NCBI GenBank assembly: GCA_038323025.1
Contig: JBBQGL010000048.1
Location: 1 to 24,200 of the forward strand
DNA length: 24,200 nucleotides
Reading direction: 5' to 3'
Source of the DNA: JAFKKF01 sp038323025
GTDB lineage: Bacteria > Pseudomonadota > Alphaproteobacteria > Rhizobiales > Kaistiaceae
Each line of letters opens with the position of its first letter. Position 1 is the first letter of the stretch. The notes below the pieces were generated by a model. The model made no database searches and was not told the DNA's origin. It worked only from the letters and a program-made list of their open reading frames with translations. The position numbers and the translations under genes were made by a program. This document shows positions 1 to 6,838 of the stretch, one piece after another.

Positions 1-876
1 GTACTGGACCGGAAAGGCCGAAACCGCCGACACCAGTTTCGACGCGCGCACCAGCATCGTCGCGTCGATATTGGTGTAGTACGGCAGCACATCGCCGCGC
101 GTCTTGATCGCCATCACGATCTCTTCCAGCGCCGCGTTCCCAGCCCGCTCGCCGAGCCCATTGATCGTGCACTCAATCTGGCGGGCCCCGCCGGCCACCC
201 CGGACAGGGAATTCGCGACGGCAAGGCCGAGGTCGTCGTGGCAATGGGTGGAGAACACAACCGTGTCCGCCTTCGGCACGCGCTCGATCAGCATCCGGAT
301 CAGGTCGCGGAATTCCTCTGGCGTGGCATAGCCTACGGTATCCGGCACGTTGATCGTGGTGGCGCCGGAGCGGATGGCCGCCTCCACTACCCGGCAGAGG
401 AAATCGTGTTCCGTGCGTGTGGCATCCATCGCCGACCATTCCACGTCATCTGTGTGGTTGCGGGCCCGCGTCACCGAGGAGACGACCCGGTCGTAGACCT
501 GGTCCTTGTCGAGCTGGAGCTGGTATTGGCGATGCAGCGGCGATGTGCCGATGAAGGTATGTATGCGTCGCCGCTCGGCGTGGACCAACGCCTCGGCGGC
601 ACGGTCGATGTCGGCATTGCCGGCCCGCGCCAGGCCGCAAACGACGGCGCGCTTGATCGTCTTGGCGATCTCGGAGACGGCTTCGAAATCGCCGTTGGAG
701 GCGATCGGGAAGCCGGCCTCGATGATGTCGACGCCCATCTCGTCGAGAACCTCGGCGACCTGAATCTTCTCCTCGAGCGTCATCGACGCCCCGGGGGACT
801 GTTCTCCATCGCGCAGCGTCGTGTCGAATATGACGACGCGTTCCTTGCCCGGGTTGACTGGCTGCCTGGCGTTCAT
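1..876 (-). CDS. leuA: 2-isopropylmalate synthase, N-terminal part (cut by window edge)
   Basis: LeuA condenses acetyl-CoA with 2-oxoisovalerate, the first committed step of leucine synthesis, in the cytoplasm. The 292 visible residues are the TIM-barrel catalytic domain. FDTTLRDGEQSPGASM (residues 17-32) carries the conserved Arg-Asp pair, and STHCHDDLG (209-217) carries the metal-binding His-x-His. The NGLGERAGNA block (239-248) is also typical. The frame stays open to the left edge, so roughly the last two fifths, including the C-terminal leucine-feedback domain, lie outside the window. The ATG start at 876 is chosen for the GAGGAAAG ribosome site about 8 bases before it and because it places the RDGEQ motif at the usual distance. 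A leucine-rich leader peptide ORF precedes the gene at 997-1095, implying leucine-responsive expression. Homocitrate synthase and other DRE-TIM enzymes share the fold, but the neighbours ilvC and ilvBN favour LeuA. Confidence 0.95.
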   Translation of the reverse strand, partial: MNARQPVNPGKERVVIFDTTLRDGEQSPGASMTLEEKIQVAEVLDEMGVDIIEAGFPIASNGDFEAVSEIAKTIKRAVVCGLARAGNADIDRAAEALVHAERRRIHTFIGTSPLHRQYQLQLDKDQVYDRVVSSVTRARNHTDDVEWSAMDATRTEHDFLCRVVEAAIRSGATTINVPDTVGYATPEEFRDLIRMLIERVPKADTVVFSTHCHDDLGLAVANSLSGVAGGARQIECTINGLGERAGNAALEEIVMAIKTRGDVLPYYTNIDATMLVRASKLVSAVSAFPVQY

Positions 877-961
877 TGGATCGATCTTTCCTCGGACTGC
901 CCGCGGCCGGCTGCGGCTTTGATGCGGGCGTTTCTCTAGGGTCTGGCGGAAGTCCCGTTCA

Positions 962-1003
962 CCCCTGAGTGCCCCGCCCCAAAGGGCAGCCGACGCTCAG
1001 GGG
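962..1003 (-). promoter_or_regulatory. hairpin in the leuA leader, overlapping the leader stop codon
   Basis: The arms CCCCTGAG and CTCAGGGG (962-969 and 996-1003) form a perfect 8-bp outer stem. Inside it TGCCC and GGGCA can form a second 5-bp stem. On the minus-strand transcript the first arm contains the stop codon (TGA, 999-997) of the leader peptide, so a terminating ribosome would affect its folding. No T-run follows, so it does not look like a simple intrinsic terminator. A second possible 6-bp stem (GCCCGC/GCGGGC) sits just before the leuA ribosome site. I infer a role in attenuation from position; the switching mechanism is not resolved. Confidence 0.5.
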
Positions 1004-1095
1004 CGTCTAAGGAGGAGGGTGAGCGCGGGCAGCCGGCGGCAGCCGGAGACCGCAGTCTCAGCCGCTTTCGAGAGCCTTTGATCGCGAGCGATCAT
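997..1095 (-). CDS. leuA leader peptide (32 residues, leucine run)
   Basis: A short ORF lies 120 bases upstream of leuA on the same strand: ATG at 1095, TGA at 999-997, 32 residues. Six residues are Leu (positions 8, 22, 25, 27, 28, 29). The end reads LPALTLLLRRP, with consecutive codons CTC ACC CTC CTC CTT immediately before the stop. A GGCGGAA stretch 6 bases before the ATG could bind the ribosome. Placement between a candidate promoter and strong hairpins, directly ahead of a leucine-biosynthesis gene, fits a regulatory leader whose translation senses charged tRNA-Leu. Amino-acid leader peptides of this kind are established for leu and ilv genes of proteobacteria. That this ORF is translated is inference. 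Confidence 0.7.
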   Translation of the reverse strand: MIARDQRLSKAAETAVSGCRRLPALTLLLRRP

Positions 1096-1152
1096 GCCGG
1101 TTCCGCCAGATTGGTCCGCCGGGAAAGATCGGCCTGGACCGGTTAATGTCCG

Positions 1153-1182
1153 GTTCTAGCCAAAGGAGGCCGGTTCCCGCAA
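1153..1182 (-). promoter_or_regulatory. candidate promoter of the leuA leader-leuA unit
   Basis: On the minus strand TTGCGG (1182-1177) is followed after 18 bases by TAGAAC (1158-1153), a fair match to a housekeeping -35/-10 pair. It would start RNA near 1145, about 50 bases before the leader ATG. The 10-mer covering the -10 box, GCTAGAACCG, recurs exactly in the candidate ilvC promoter, which supports it. No transcript data can be seen here. Confidence 0.5.
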
Positions 1183-1199
1183 GCTGAAACCGCAAAAGC

Positions 1200-1622
1200 T
1201 CAACTGAACGTCAGCACGGCGAAAGTGACGGTCAGCATCAGGAAAGTCGTCGCGATCCGCCGGAACAGCGGCAGCCGCCCCGCCGCGACCATATCGCGGT
1301 CCCGGATCGCCTTCTTCCCGTTGATCCCGAGCAGAACAACCATCGCAATCAGGGCAAGGACGAAGATCATCTTCAGGATGAACATGGTCGGATTAGGGGT
1401 CGATCCGCTCCACTTCAGCCACAACAGCAGCACACCGGTCAAAAGCAGCAGCCCGAGGCCGATCTGGCCCGTACGCGCGAAGCGCGGGAAAGCCTGCACG
1501 AGGGCGGGGGCGTCTCCGGGCGGGCGCGCGTCGATGGCAAGTTGCACGACGAAGCCGCCGAGAAGCCCGGCCGTACCGATGCCCAGTCCGAAGAAATGGA
1601 GGATCAGCAGGAACTGGTTCAT
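1200..1622 (-). CDS. small integral membrane protein, unknown function
   Basis: The product has 140 residues and is mostly hydrophobic, with about four predicted membrane segments (near residues 3-25, 52-70, 82-103 and 118-138). A basic loop (GKKAIRDRDMVAAGR) separates the third and fourth. No catalytic motif is visible. It resembles small four-helix membrane proteins of the DUF2269/CopD-like type in layout only. The ATG at 1622 is preferred over a start 8 codons upstream because AGGAG lies 6 bases before it. It follows the PhzF-family gene by 45 bases on the same strand and is probably co-transcribed with it. Its stop lies just upstream of the candidate leuA promoter. Confidence 0.75.
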   Translation of the reverse strand: MNQFLLILHFFGLGIGTAGLLGGFVVQLAIDARPPGDAPALVQAFPRFARTGQIGLGLLLLTGVLLLWLKWSGSTPNPTMFILKMIFVLALIAMVVLLGINGKKAIRDRDMVAAGRLPLFRRIATTFLMLTVTFAVLTFS

Positions 1623-1667
1623 GGGATCTCCTGGAGGCCGTGACAAAGCCGAGGCGCGCGTCTTGCG

Positions 1668-2567
1668 TTAAACGGCGAGCGTGCCTTCCGCAACCACCAG
1701 CGCATCGCCGGCTATCCGCGTCCCCGACAGGACCCCGCCCTCGATGTCGATCTCGAGGGTCAGCAGGCTCGGCCGGCCCATCTCCATCCCCTGTTCGACA
1801 AGGAACCGGTGGCGGCCGTCATGCGGCTCGTCGAAACGACGCACAACCCCGGCAAACGCCGCAACCGCACTTCCGCTTGCCGGGTCCTCGCCGATGCCCA
1901 GTCCTGGCAGGAACGAGCGCGCGTGGAACTGGCGGCCTGCCACCTGGGTCTGCCGGCAATAGACATAAGCCGGCATGTCGCCGAACGCCGAACGCCAGTT
2001 GGGCGTGGGGCGGGCGCGATCGATCACGGCGAGGTCGCGGACCGGCACGAACTGGAACGCGAGACCCGCTGAGAACACGGTCGGGCGGTGGTTTTCGAAG
2101 CCGACTTCGGACGGTTCCAGCCCAAGGGCGCCGGCGATCGCCTCGACGCTTGCCGCGGTCCCTGCCTCGGCTGCGGGCCGCGGCAGATCAAAGACCGCAC
2201 GACCTCCCGCCCTTCCCTCGAGCGTGACGCCACAGCGAACGGGCCCGATGCCGGCCTCAAGCACCAGCATCAGTTCGCGCTTCTCGTGGTTGGACTCGGC
2301 CGCCCGCATACCGAGGAGAACCGCCGTCCCGACAATCGGATGACCGGCGAAGGGCAGTTCGTGGGACGGTGTGAAGATGCGGACGCGTGCGGCATGAACC
2401 GGATTGGCCGCCGGCAGCACAAACACCGTCTCCGACAGGTTGAATTCCCGGGCAATTGCCTGCAGGTCGCGGTCGTCCAGGCCTTCCGCGTCGAGAACTA
2501 CGGTAAGGGGATTCCCGGCAAGCGGCCGGTTTGTGAACACATCGAGGACGACGTAACGACGCGGCAT
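1668..2567 (-). CDS. PhzF-family isomerase/epimerase-like protein
   Basis: The 299-residue product matches the two-domain, diaminopimelate-epimerase-like PhzF family. The N-terminus (RRYVVLDVFTNRPLAGNP) is characteristic. FNLSETVFV carries the catalytic glutamate (Glu46), equivalent to Glu45 of PhzF. LPFAGHPIVGT (71-81) holds the conserved His, and GEDPASGSA (226-234) holds the conserved Asp/Ser loop. PhzF itself isomerises a phenazine precursor, but most family members, including this one outside any phenazine cluster, have unknown substrates. The ATG at 2567 has only a weak ribosome site (GAAG). It follows ilvC by 123 bases with a hairpin between, and precedes a small membrane protein gene. 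The family is secure; the substrate is unknown. Confidence 0.9.
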   Translation of the reverse strand: MPRRYVVLDVFTNRPLAGNPLTVVLDAEGLDDRDLQAIAREFNLSETVFVLPAANPVHAARVRIFTPSHELPFAGHPIVGTAVLLGMRAAESNHEKRELMLVLEAGIGPVRCGVTLEGRAGGRAVFDLPRPAAEAGTAASVEAIAGALGLEPSEVGFENHRPTVFSAGLAFQFVPVRDLAVIDRARPTPNWRSAFGDMPAYVYCRQTQVAGRQFHARSFLPGLGIGEDPASGSAVAAFAGVVRRFDEPHDGRHRFLVEQGMEMGRPSLLTLEIDIEGGVLSGTRIAGDALVVAEGTLAV

Positions 2568-2639
2568 GCGCTTCGGTCTTTCGCGATTGGGAGGGGCACT
2601 TGCCCCCGCCGGATCGACTGGCGCGCTGGGAACCGATCC

Positions 2640-2666
2640 CGCCCGGCCTGGTGATCAGACCGGGCG
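2640..2666 (-). terminator. hairpin after ilvC, possible terminator
   Basis: CGCCCGG (2640-2646) and CCGGGCG (2660-2666) form a 7-bp perfect stem with a 13-base loop. It starts about 25 bases after the ilvC stop codon and lies before the PhzF-family gene. No T-run follows on either strand, so termination would be weak or factor-dependent. It is the only structure seen in this gap. Confidence 0.35.
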
Positions 2667-2690
2667 AGAGAGTTCAATACCTGCGAGCGG

Positions 2691-3710
2691 CTAGTTCTTC
2701 GCCCGGTCGACCAGCTTGTTGGCGCCGATCCACGGCATCATCGCGCGGAGCTTCTGACCGACTTCCTCGATCGGCAGCGCGTCGTTGTTGCGCCGGATGG
2801 CCTTGAACTTCGGCAATCCCGCCTTGAACTCGCGAATCCACTCCGAGGTGAAGGCGCCGGTCTGGATATCCTTCAGGACGCGCTTCATCTCGGCCCGGGT
2901 CTCGTCCGTGATAATGCGCGGTCCGGACATGTACTCCCCGAACTCCGCCGTGTTGGAGATCGAATAGTTCATGTTGGCGATGCCGCCCTCGTAGATCAGG
3001 TCGACGATCAGCTTCACCTCGTGCAGGCACTCGAAATAGGCCATTTCGGGCGCATAGCCCGCCTCGACGAGTGTCTGGAAACCGCCGCGGATCAGTTCGA
3101 CCAGCCCGCCGCAGAGAACCACCTGCTCGCCGAAAAGATCGGTCTCGCATTCCTCGCGGAAGGTCGTCTCGATGACGCCGGAGCGCCCGCCGCCGATCCC
3201 GGACGCATAGGACAGGGCCAGGTCCTGGGCATTGCCCGAGGCATCCTGATGAATCGCGATCAGGCACGGCACGCCGCCGCCCTTCTGGTATTCGCCGCGC
3301 ACCGTATGACCCGGGCCTTTCGGCGCAATCATCACGACGTCGACGGTCTTCTTCGGCTCGATCAGGTTGAAGTGAACGTTCAGGCCGTGAGCGAAGGCGA
3401 TCGCGGCACCGTCGCGGATATTGCCGGCGATATGATCCTTCCAGATGTCGGCCTGCAGCTCGTCCGGCGCGCACATCATGATGAGGTCGGCCCACTTGGC
3501 GGCGTCGGCGACGGATTTCACCTGCAGCCCGTCGGCCTCCACCTTCTTGGCGGTAGCCGATCCGGTCTTCAGGGCAATCACGACGTCCTTGACGCCCGAA
3601 TCCCGCAGGTTGAGTGCATGGGCCCTGCCCTGGCTGCCGTAGCCGACAATCGCGACCTTCTTGGCCTTGATGAGGTTCAGATCGGCATCCCGATCATAGT
3701 AAACGCGCAC
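2691..3710 (-). CDS. ilvC: ketol-acid reductoisomerase (NADP+)
   Basis: IlvC converts acetolactate (or acetohydroxybutyrate) to the dihydroxy acid, the second shared step of valine, leucine and isoleucine synthesis. The product has 339 residues, the usual length of the short (class I) form. The Rossmann motif GYGSQG is at 23-28. The active-site His108 is in AFAHGLNVHF. The metal-binding acids are Asp191 and Glu195 (DLFGEQ) and Glu227 and Glu231 (ECLHE). The start is a GTG at 3710, giving the typical VRVYYDRDADL N-terminus, with AAGGAA about 9 bases upstream. An in-frame extension to 3818 is possible but matches nothing and overlaps the candidate promoter. It is a separate unit from ilvBN, with the LysE-type, caspase-like, DUF2461 and exported-protein genes in between. 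Confidence 0.97.
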   Translation of the reverse strand: MRVYYDRDADLNLIKAKKVAIVGYGSQGRAHALNLRDSGVKDVVIALKTGSATAKKVEADGLQVKSVADAAKWADLIMMCAPDELQADIWKDHIAGNIRDGAAIAFAHGLNVHFNLIEPKKTVDVVMIAPKGPGHTVRGEYQKGGGVPCLIAIHQDASGNAQDLALSYASGIGGGRSGVIETTFREECETDLFGEQVVLCGGLVELIRGGFQTLVEAGYAPEMAYFECLHEVKLIVDLIYEGGIANMNYSISNTAEFGEYMSGPRIITDETRAEMKRVLKDIQTGAFTSEWIREFKAGLPKFKAIRRNNDALPIEEVGQKLRAMMPWIGANKLVDRAKN

Positions 3711-3789
3711 GAGTGGTTTTCCTTCTTTTCGCCCATGCCGGGTGGCCGCAAGAACGGCCCGCGGTGGTTCGCCCACGGAATTTGGGGCG

Positions 3790-3818
3790 GTTCTAGCGGG
3801 CGGTGGACACGGACGCAA
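3790..3818 (-). promoter_or_regulatory. candidate ilvC promoter
   Basis: On the minus strand TTGCGT (3818-3813) and TAGAAC (3795-3790) are separated by exactly 17 bases. RNA would start near 3783, giving a leader of about 70 bases before the GTG. The block GCTAGAACCG over the -10 region is identical to that at the leuA promoter. No leader peptide rich in Ile, Leu or Val was found in this 5' region, unlike ilvB and leuA. Confidence 0.55.
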
Positions 3819-3865
3819 TGTCAGCCGGCAGACGCGCGGCCCGACCGCAAGCCTTGAACGGTGAA

Positions 3866-3895
3866 GCCGGCCGCGGGTGTCAGCGCGCGGCCGGC
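3866..3895 (-). terminator. 10-bp GC hairpin after the exported jelly-roll gene
   Basis: GCCGGCCGCG (3866-3875) and CGCGGCCGGC (3886-3895) form a perfect 10-bp stem with a 10-base loop, starting about 12 bases after the stop of the gene ending at 3908. Only a short TTCACCGTT follows on the minus strand, so it is a poor canonical terminator. Its position between two transcription units still suggests 3'-end formation or protection. Confidence 0.45.
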
Positions 3896-3907
3896 CAATT
3901 GGACGGG

Positions 3908-4660
3908 CTATTGCGGTCCGCTGCTGCCGCCCGGCTTGATGCTCGGGCCCGACCCGTCGCCGCCCTGGTTGGCTCCGCCACCGCCGCCCTGGCTGGCCGG
4001 GCCCTTGTCCTGCCCGCCGCCGCTATTGTCGGCATTGGCCGCCGGCGTCCGCACCTCCGCATTGTCGATCGCGAAGGTGACCTTGCCCTTTTCCGGGGCC
4101 TCGACCGTGAAGCCCAGGTGCTGGCCTTCATTCGGCATGACGCCGGTGATCGAGTTGAAGCGCTCGCCGTTGATGTAGAGCGTGGCGGTATCGCCCTTGG
4201 TGACGACGCGCAATTCGTTCTCGGCGCCGACGCCCTGCTTGATGCTGCTCACCGCCGTGTCGTCGATGATCGATTTCCACTCGCCGGTGTACTGGTAGAC
4301 CGTGGCGTAGCCGTCGACCGTCATCTGGAAGGTGTAGAAATGGTCGACATCCTGTCCCCAGAATGTCACGCCCGCATAGGAACTCGCCGGATCGGAACTG
4401 TCGGTCGGCTTGAACGTCGCGCAGAAGTCGACGTCGCGATAGGTCGGACCGGAAGTGGCAACGTAGAAATTGCCGTCCTTCTCGTTGATCACGAGCTGGC
4501 CGCTCTCCACCTTCATGAACTCGTCGGGCTGACCCCACGTCTTGGTCATCGTCTCGAAGGTGTCCGAGAACAGGAGTTCTCCCGTGCCGCAAGCCTCGGC
4601 GGCGCTGCCGCCGGCGACGATCGATGCGGTGACGGCGGCCGCGCGCACTAGTCTTTTCAT
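3908..4660 (-). CDS. exported jelly-roll (concanavalin-like) domain protein with disordered tail
   Basis: The product has 250 residues. A basic start and hydrophobic stretch (MKRLVRAAAVTASIVAGGSA) form a signal peptide, so the protein should be periplasmic or secreted. Residues about 27-200 (LLFSDTFE...VTFAIDNAEVR) have the look of a concanavalin A/LamG or DUF1080-like beta-sandwich: repeated aromatic and Asp/Gly turns and YINGERFNSITG, then the closing FAIDNAEV strand. No glycosidase acid pair can be named with confidence. The last 45 or so residues are Gly, Gln, Ser and Pro rich and probably disordered. The ATG at 4660 is chosen over a start 17 codons upstream because GGAGG sits 5 bases before it and the signal peptide begins there. 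It follows the DUF2461 gene by 47 bases. Sugar binding is inference. Confidence 0.8.
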   Translation of the reverse strand: MKRLVRAAAVTASIVAGGSAAEACGTGELLFSDTFETMTKTWGQPDEFMKVESGQLVINEKDGNFYVATSGPTYRDVDFCATFKPTDSSDPASSYAGVTFWGQDVDHFYTFQMTVDGYATVYQYTGEWKSIIDDTAVSSIKQGVGAENELRVVTKGDTATLYINGERFNSITGVMPNEGQHLGFTVEAPEKGKVTFAIDNAEVRTPAANADNSGGGQDKGPASQGGGGGANQGGDGSGPSIKPGGSSGPQ

Positions 4661-4707
4661 GTATCCTCCAGGGTCTTTGCTGCGAGGCAATCTCGACTGC
4701 CTCAATT

Positions 4708-5382
4708 TCAATCCAACGTATCCCAGCCAAACTCGAGCAGCGGCTCGGCGCGGCCTGCAAAATCGATCAACGCGTCGGCAAGCTTCGGGGAAGCGATCAG
4801 CTTGTCAAGGAGCGGCTCCTCGACGATGAACGATTTCAGCCGGAAGATTTCCGAGAGCGGTCCCTCGCTGAACTCCTCGAACCCGCGCGGAAGACGGGTC
4901 AGCTTGTCGTAGTCGCTGAATTTCAGCCCGGCTTTCGCCAGCCGGGAAACCAGGCTCTTCAGCCGCTTCGGATCGTCCTTTGCGACCTTCCGCAGCCTCG
5001 CGAGGCTGGCGGGTTCGGGCGAATGAAAGCCGGCCGCGGCGAAGCATCCCTCGGGGGAGATATGGATGTAGAGGACGCCCGGATCGTTCTTGCCGCCGGA
5101 CCGGGTCATGACCGCGCCAGCGTGGGTCTTGTACGGACTCTTGTCCTTCGAGAACCGGATGTCGCGATGCAGTCGGAAGATCGAGCGCTTCCCGTTGGCC
5201 TTGAGCGGCGGCCCCTTCTTCGCGAATGCCGCGGTAAGGTCGTCGAGCAGGGCGGCCATCGGGGCGACCACGTCGTTTTCGTAGAGCGCGCGGTTCGCCT
5301 CGAACCATTCCTTGCTCTGATGGAATTTCAGCGCCTTGAAGAAGGGAAGCGCGTCCTTGCCGAAGCCCTTGAAGTCGCCCAT
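4708..5382 (-). CDS. DUF2461 (TIGR02453) family protein
   Basis: The 224-residue product has the family's hallmarks. An N-terminal FKGFGKDALPFFKALKFHQS is followed by EWFEANRALYENDVVAPM, then FRLHRDIRFSKDKSPYKTH near residues 69-87, and a GFEEFSEGPLSEIFRLKSFIV segment near 168-188. Family members are about 210-230 residues and cytoplasmic, with no known activity. The start ATG at 5382 has GAGGCG 3 bases upstream. It begins only 9 bases after the caspase-like gene, so the two are almost certainly one transcript, with the exported jelly-roll gene next. No catalytic residues can be assigned. Confidence 0.9.
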   Translation of the reverse strand: MGDFKGFGKDALPFFKALKFHQSKEWFEANRALYENDVVAPMAALLDDLTAAFAKKGPPLKANGKRSIFRLHRDIRFSKDKSPYKTHAGAVMTRSGGKNDPGVLYIHISPEGCFAAAGFHSPEPASLARLRKVAKDDPKRLKSLVSRLAKAGLKFSDYDKLTRLPRGFEEFSEGPLSEIFRLKSFIVEEPLLDKLIASPKLADALIDFAGRAEPLLEFGWDTLD

Positions 5383-5391
5383 GACGCCTCG

Positions 5392-6111
5392 CTATTCGAA
5401 TATGTCGACGCCCTTGATCAGGTCGCGGTAGCGCCGCTTCGAGATGCGCGCGACGATGCAAAGGGACAGGTTCTCCGCGAGGTTGGGCATCATCTTGTCG
5501 AGGTCGGCCACCGCGCGCTCGACCCGCGCAATCTCGTTTCCCGCGGCGCTGCGCAAAAGAAGATCGTAGAAGTAGATGTCGACCAGCGAACTGCGCGTGT
5601 ACTCGATCTCCTGGTCGTAGCCGCCCACCCAGATCAGCCGGTTGTTGACCGACTCGCCGCGTATCTTCGAAGGACGCAGCACTTCGATGAGGTTCTGCGC
5701 ATCTCCGAACTTGCACGATCCGAACAGCACGCCCTTCAGGCGCCGGGACCGCCGGTTGACCTCGCAAAAGGTGTTGCGGATGAACGTGCGCGAGAGGCCT
5801 GAGCCATCCCGAACGAGGATCTTGCCGAAATCGCCGTGGGCCGCGACGTAGAGGTACTCGACGTCCCCCCGGCCGGTCATGAAACGAACGGTCTCGCGGA
5901 ACGAGGAGGCGCCAACGAAGCGCTCGTAGGTGAACGCGTCGGGGCGGTCCTTCAGCGCATAGGAAAGGAATTCGAAAAGCGGTCGCACCGTGTGATGCCG
6001 CTCGTCGAACCAGCGCGTCTCGATGACGCCCAGACCAAGATGCCGCGTGTGCGCCAACCCGTAAGTCCTCCGTGGCCCGGAACATAGAGCCATCCCTTGG
6101 GGCTGCGCCAC
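5392..6111 (-). CDS. caspase-like (clan CD / CHAT-like) putative cysteine protease
   Basis: The product has 239 residues and no signal peptide. VEYLYVAAHGDFG (84-96) reads as a hydrophobic strand ending in His92-Gly. LKGVLFGSCKFG (125-136) reads as another strand ending in Cys133. This strand-HisGly then strand-Cys spacing is the signature of caspase, metacaspase and CHAT peptidases. The later RLIWVGGYDQEIEYTRSSLVDIYFYDLLL (158-186) resembles the 'GY...W..S...D..F...LL' segment after the catalytic Cys in bacterial caspase-like proteins. No repeat, TPR, transmembrane or STAND domain is attached. The start is uncertain: GTG at 6111 or ATG at 6093, neither with a strong ribosome site. A promoter lies just upstream, and DUF2461 follows 9 bases after the stop. 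The fold is inferred from motifs only. Confidence 0.7.
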   Translation of the reverse strand: MAQPQGMALCSGPRRTYGLAHTRHLGLGVIETRWFDERHHTVRPLFEFLSYALKDRPDAFTYERFVGASSFRETVRFMTGRGDVEYLYVAAHGDFGKILVRDGSGLSRTFIRNTFCEVNRRSRRLKGVLFGSCKFGDAQNLIEVLRPSKIRGESVNNRLIWVGGYDQEIEYTRSSLVDIYFYDLLLRSAAGNEIARVERAVADLDKMMPNLAENLSLCIVARISKRRYRDLIKGVDIFE

Positions 6112-6145
6112 AACTTTGCCGCCGGCGATATAATTTGTTGTGCAC

Positions 6146-6174
6146 CAAATACTTAGCGATGATAGTTAATTCAA
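6146..6174 (-). promoter_or_regulatory. candidate promoter of the caspase-like gene unit
   Basis: In an unusually A+T-rich gap (about 6112-6190), TTGAAT (6174-6169) and TATTTG (6151-6146) on the minus strand are 17 bases apart. RNA would start near 6139, about 28 bases before the GTG at 6111. This separates the caspase-like/DUF2461/jelly-roll unit from the ilvBN-lysE unit upstream. Confidence 0.55.
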
Positions 6175-6214
6175 ATAATCGCGTAAAATTGTGTCGCCGG
6201 GCGGACGCTCGTCG

Positions 6215-6814
6215 CTAAAGGTCGCCAAGCACCGGGATCAGCGAAGCGACCAGCAGGATCGCCATGAACACATTGAAGAAGCGCATTGTTTTCGCATCCG
6301 TCACAACCCGGCGAAGGGTCGTGCCGAACCAGACCCAGATCAGACTGCTGACGACTCCACAGGCCCCGAAGACAAACGCCATCGCCAGCATGTTGAAGGG
6401 AAAGGCGGCGAACGCGGCATAGGTGCTCGCAGCGCCGACCGCCATCGCCCAGCCCTTCGGGTTGACCCACTGGAAGGCCACGGCTTCGAGAAACGAAAAC
6501 GGCCGCCCTGACGCATCACCGTCTTTCATCGGACCGGCATTCGCAATCATCCAGGCGAGGTAGACGAGATAGACCGCCGCAGCGTACTTCACGACCGTGT
6601 AGGCGGCCGGGTAAGCGGTAAAGAAGGCGCCTAGCCCCAGGCCGACGATAGCCACCATCAACGCAAAGCCGACGGGCACGCCGAACAGGATCGGCCGCGT
6701 CCGCGCGAAGCCGAAATTCAGGCCCGACTTCATCAGCATGATGTTGTTCGGGCCGGGCGTGATCGAGGCCACGAACGCAAAGACGACGAAGGCCCCGAAA
6801 AGGTGGTCGAACAT
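6215..6814 (-). CDS. LysE/RhtB-family amino-acid exporter
   Basis: The 199-residue product has the LysE layout: about six hydrophobic segments and the signature SITPGPNNIMLMKSGLNFGF (18-37) in the first half, then FQWVNPKGWAMAVG in the middle. Family members export amino acids or related metabolites across the inner membrane. The ATG at 6814 has only a weak ribosome site. It begins 24 bases after the ilvN stop, so it is probably the third gene of ilvB-ilvN-lysE and would be under the ilv attenuator. That context hints at a branched-chain amino-acid or keto-acid substrate, but the known branched-chain exporters (AzlCD/BrnFE, YgaZH) belong to another family. The substrate is unknown. Confidence 0.92.
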   Translation of the reverse strand: MFDHLFGAFVVFAFVASITPGPNNIMLMKSGLNFGFARTRPILFGVPVGFALMVAIVGLGLGAFFTAYPAAYTVVKYAAAVYLVYLAWMIANAGPMKDGDASGRPFSFLEAVAFQWVNPKGWAMAVGAASTYAAFAAFPFNMLAMAFVFGACGVVSSLIWVWFGTTLRRVVTDAKTMRFFNVFMAILLVASLIPVLGDL

Positions 6815-6838
6815 CTTGCCGGAGCCTCGACAGCGGTA

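Noticed and set aside
3679..3736. Small ORF (MGEKKENHS...) overlapping the ilvC start, considered as a leader peptide
   Set aside because: It has no run of Ile, Leu or Val codons before a hairpin and no terminator, so it does not look like an attenuator.
3711..3818. N-terminal extension of ilvC to an upstream start
   Set aside because: The extension is not part of the family, and it overlaps the candidate promoter; the GTG at 3710 has a ribosome site and gives the usual N-terminus.
4805..6148. Minus-strand open frame of 447 codons over the caspase-like and DUF2461 genes
   Set aside because: It is in a different frame from both genes, Arg-rich and featureless; the two separate genes explain the region.
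6180..6214. Possible terminator after the LysE-type gene
   Set aside because: Short GTC/GAC and GCC/GGC pairings before ATTTT leave too small a loop to form a stable stem.
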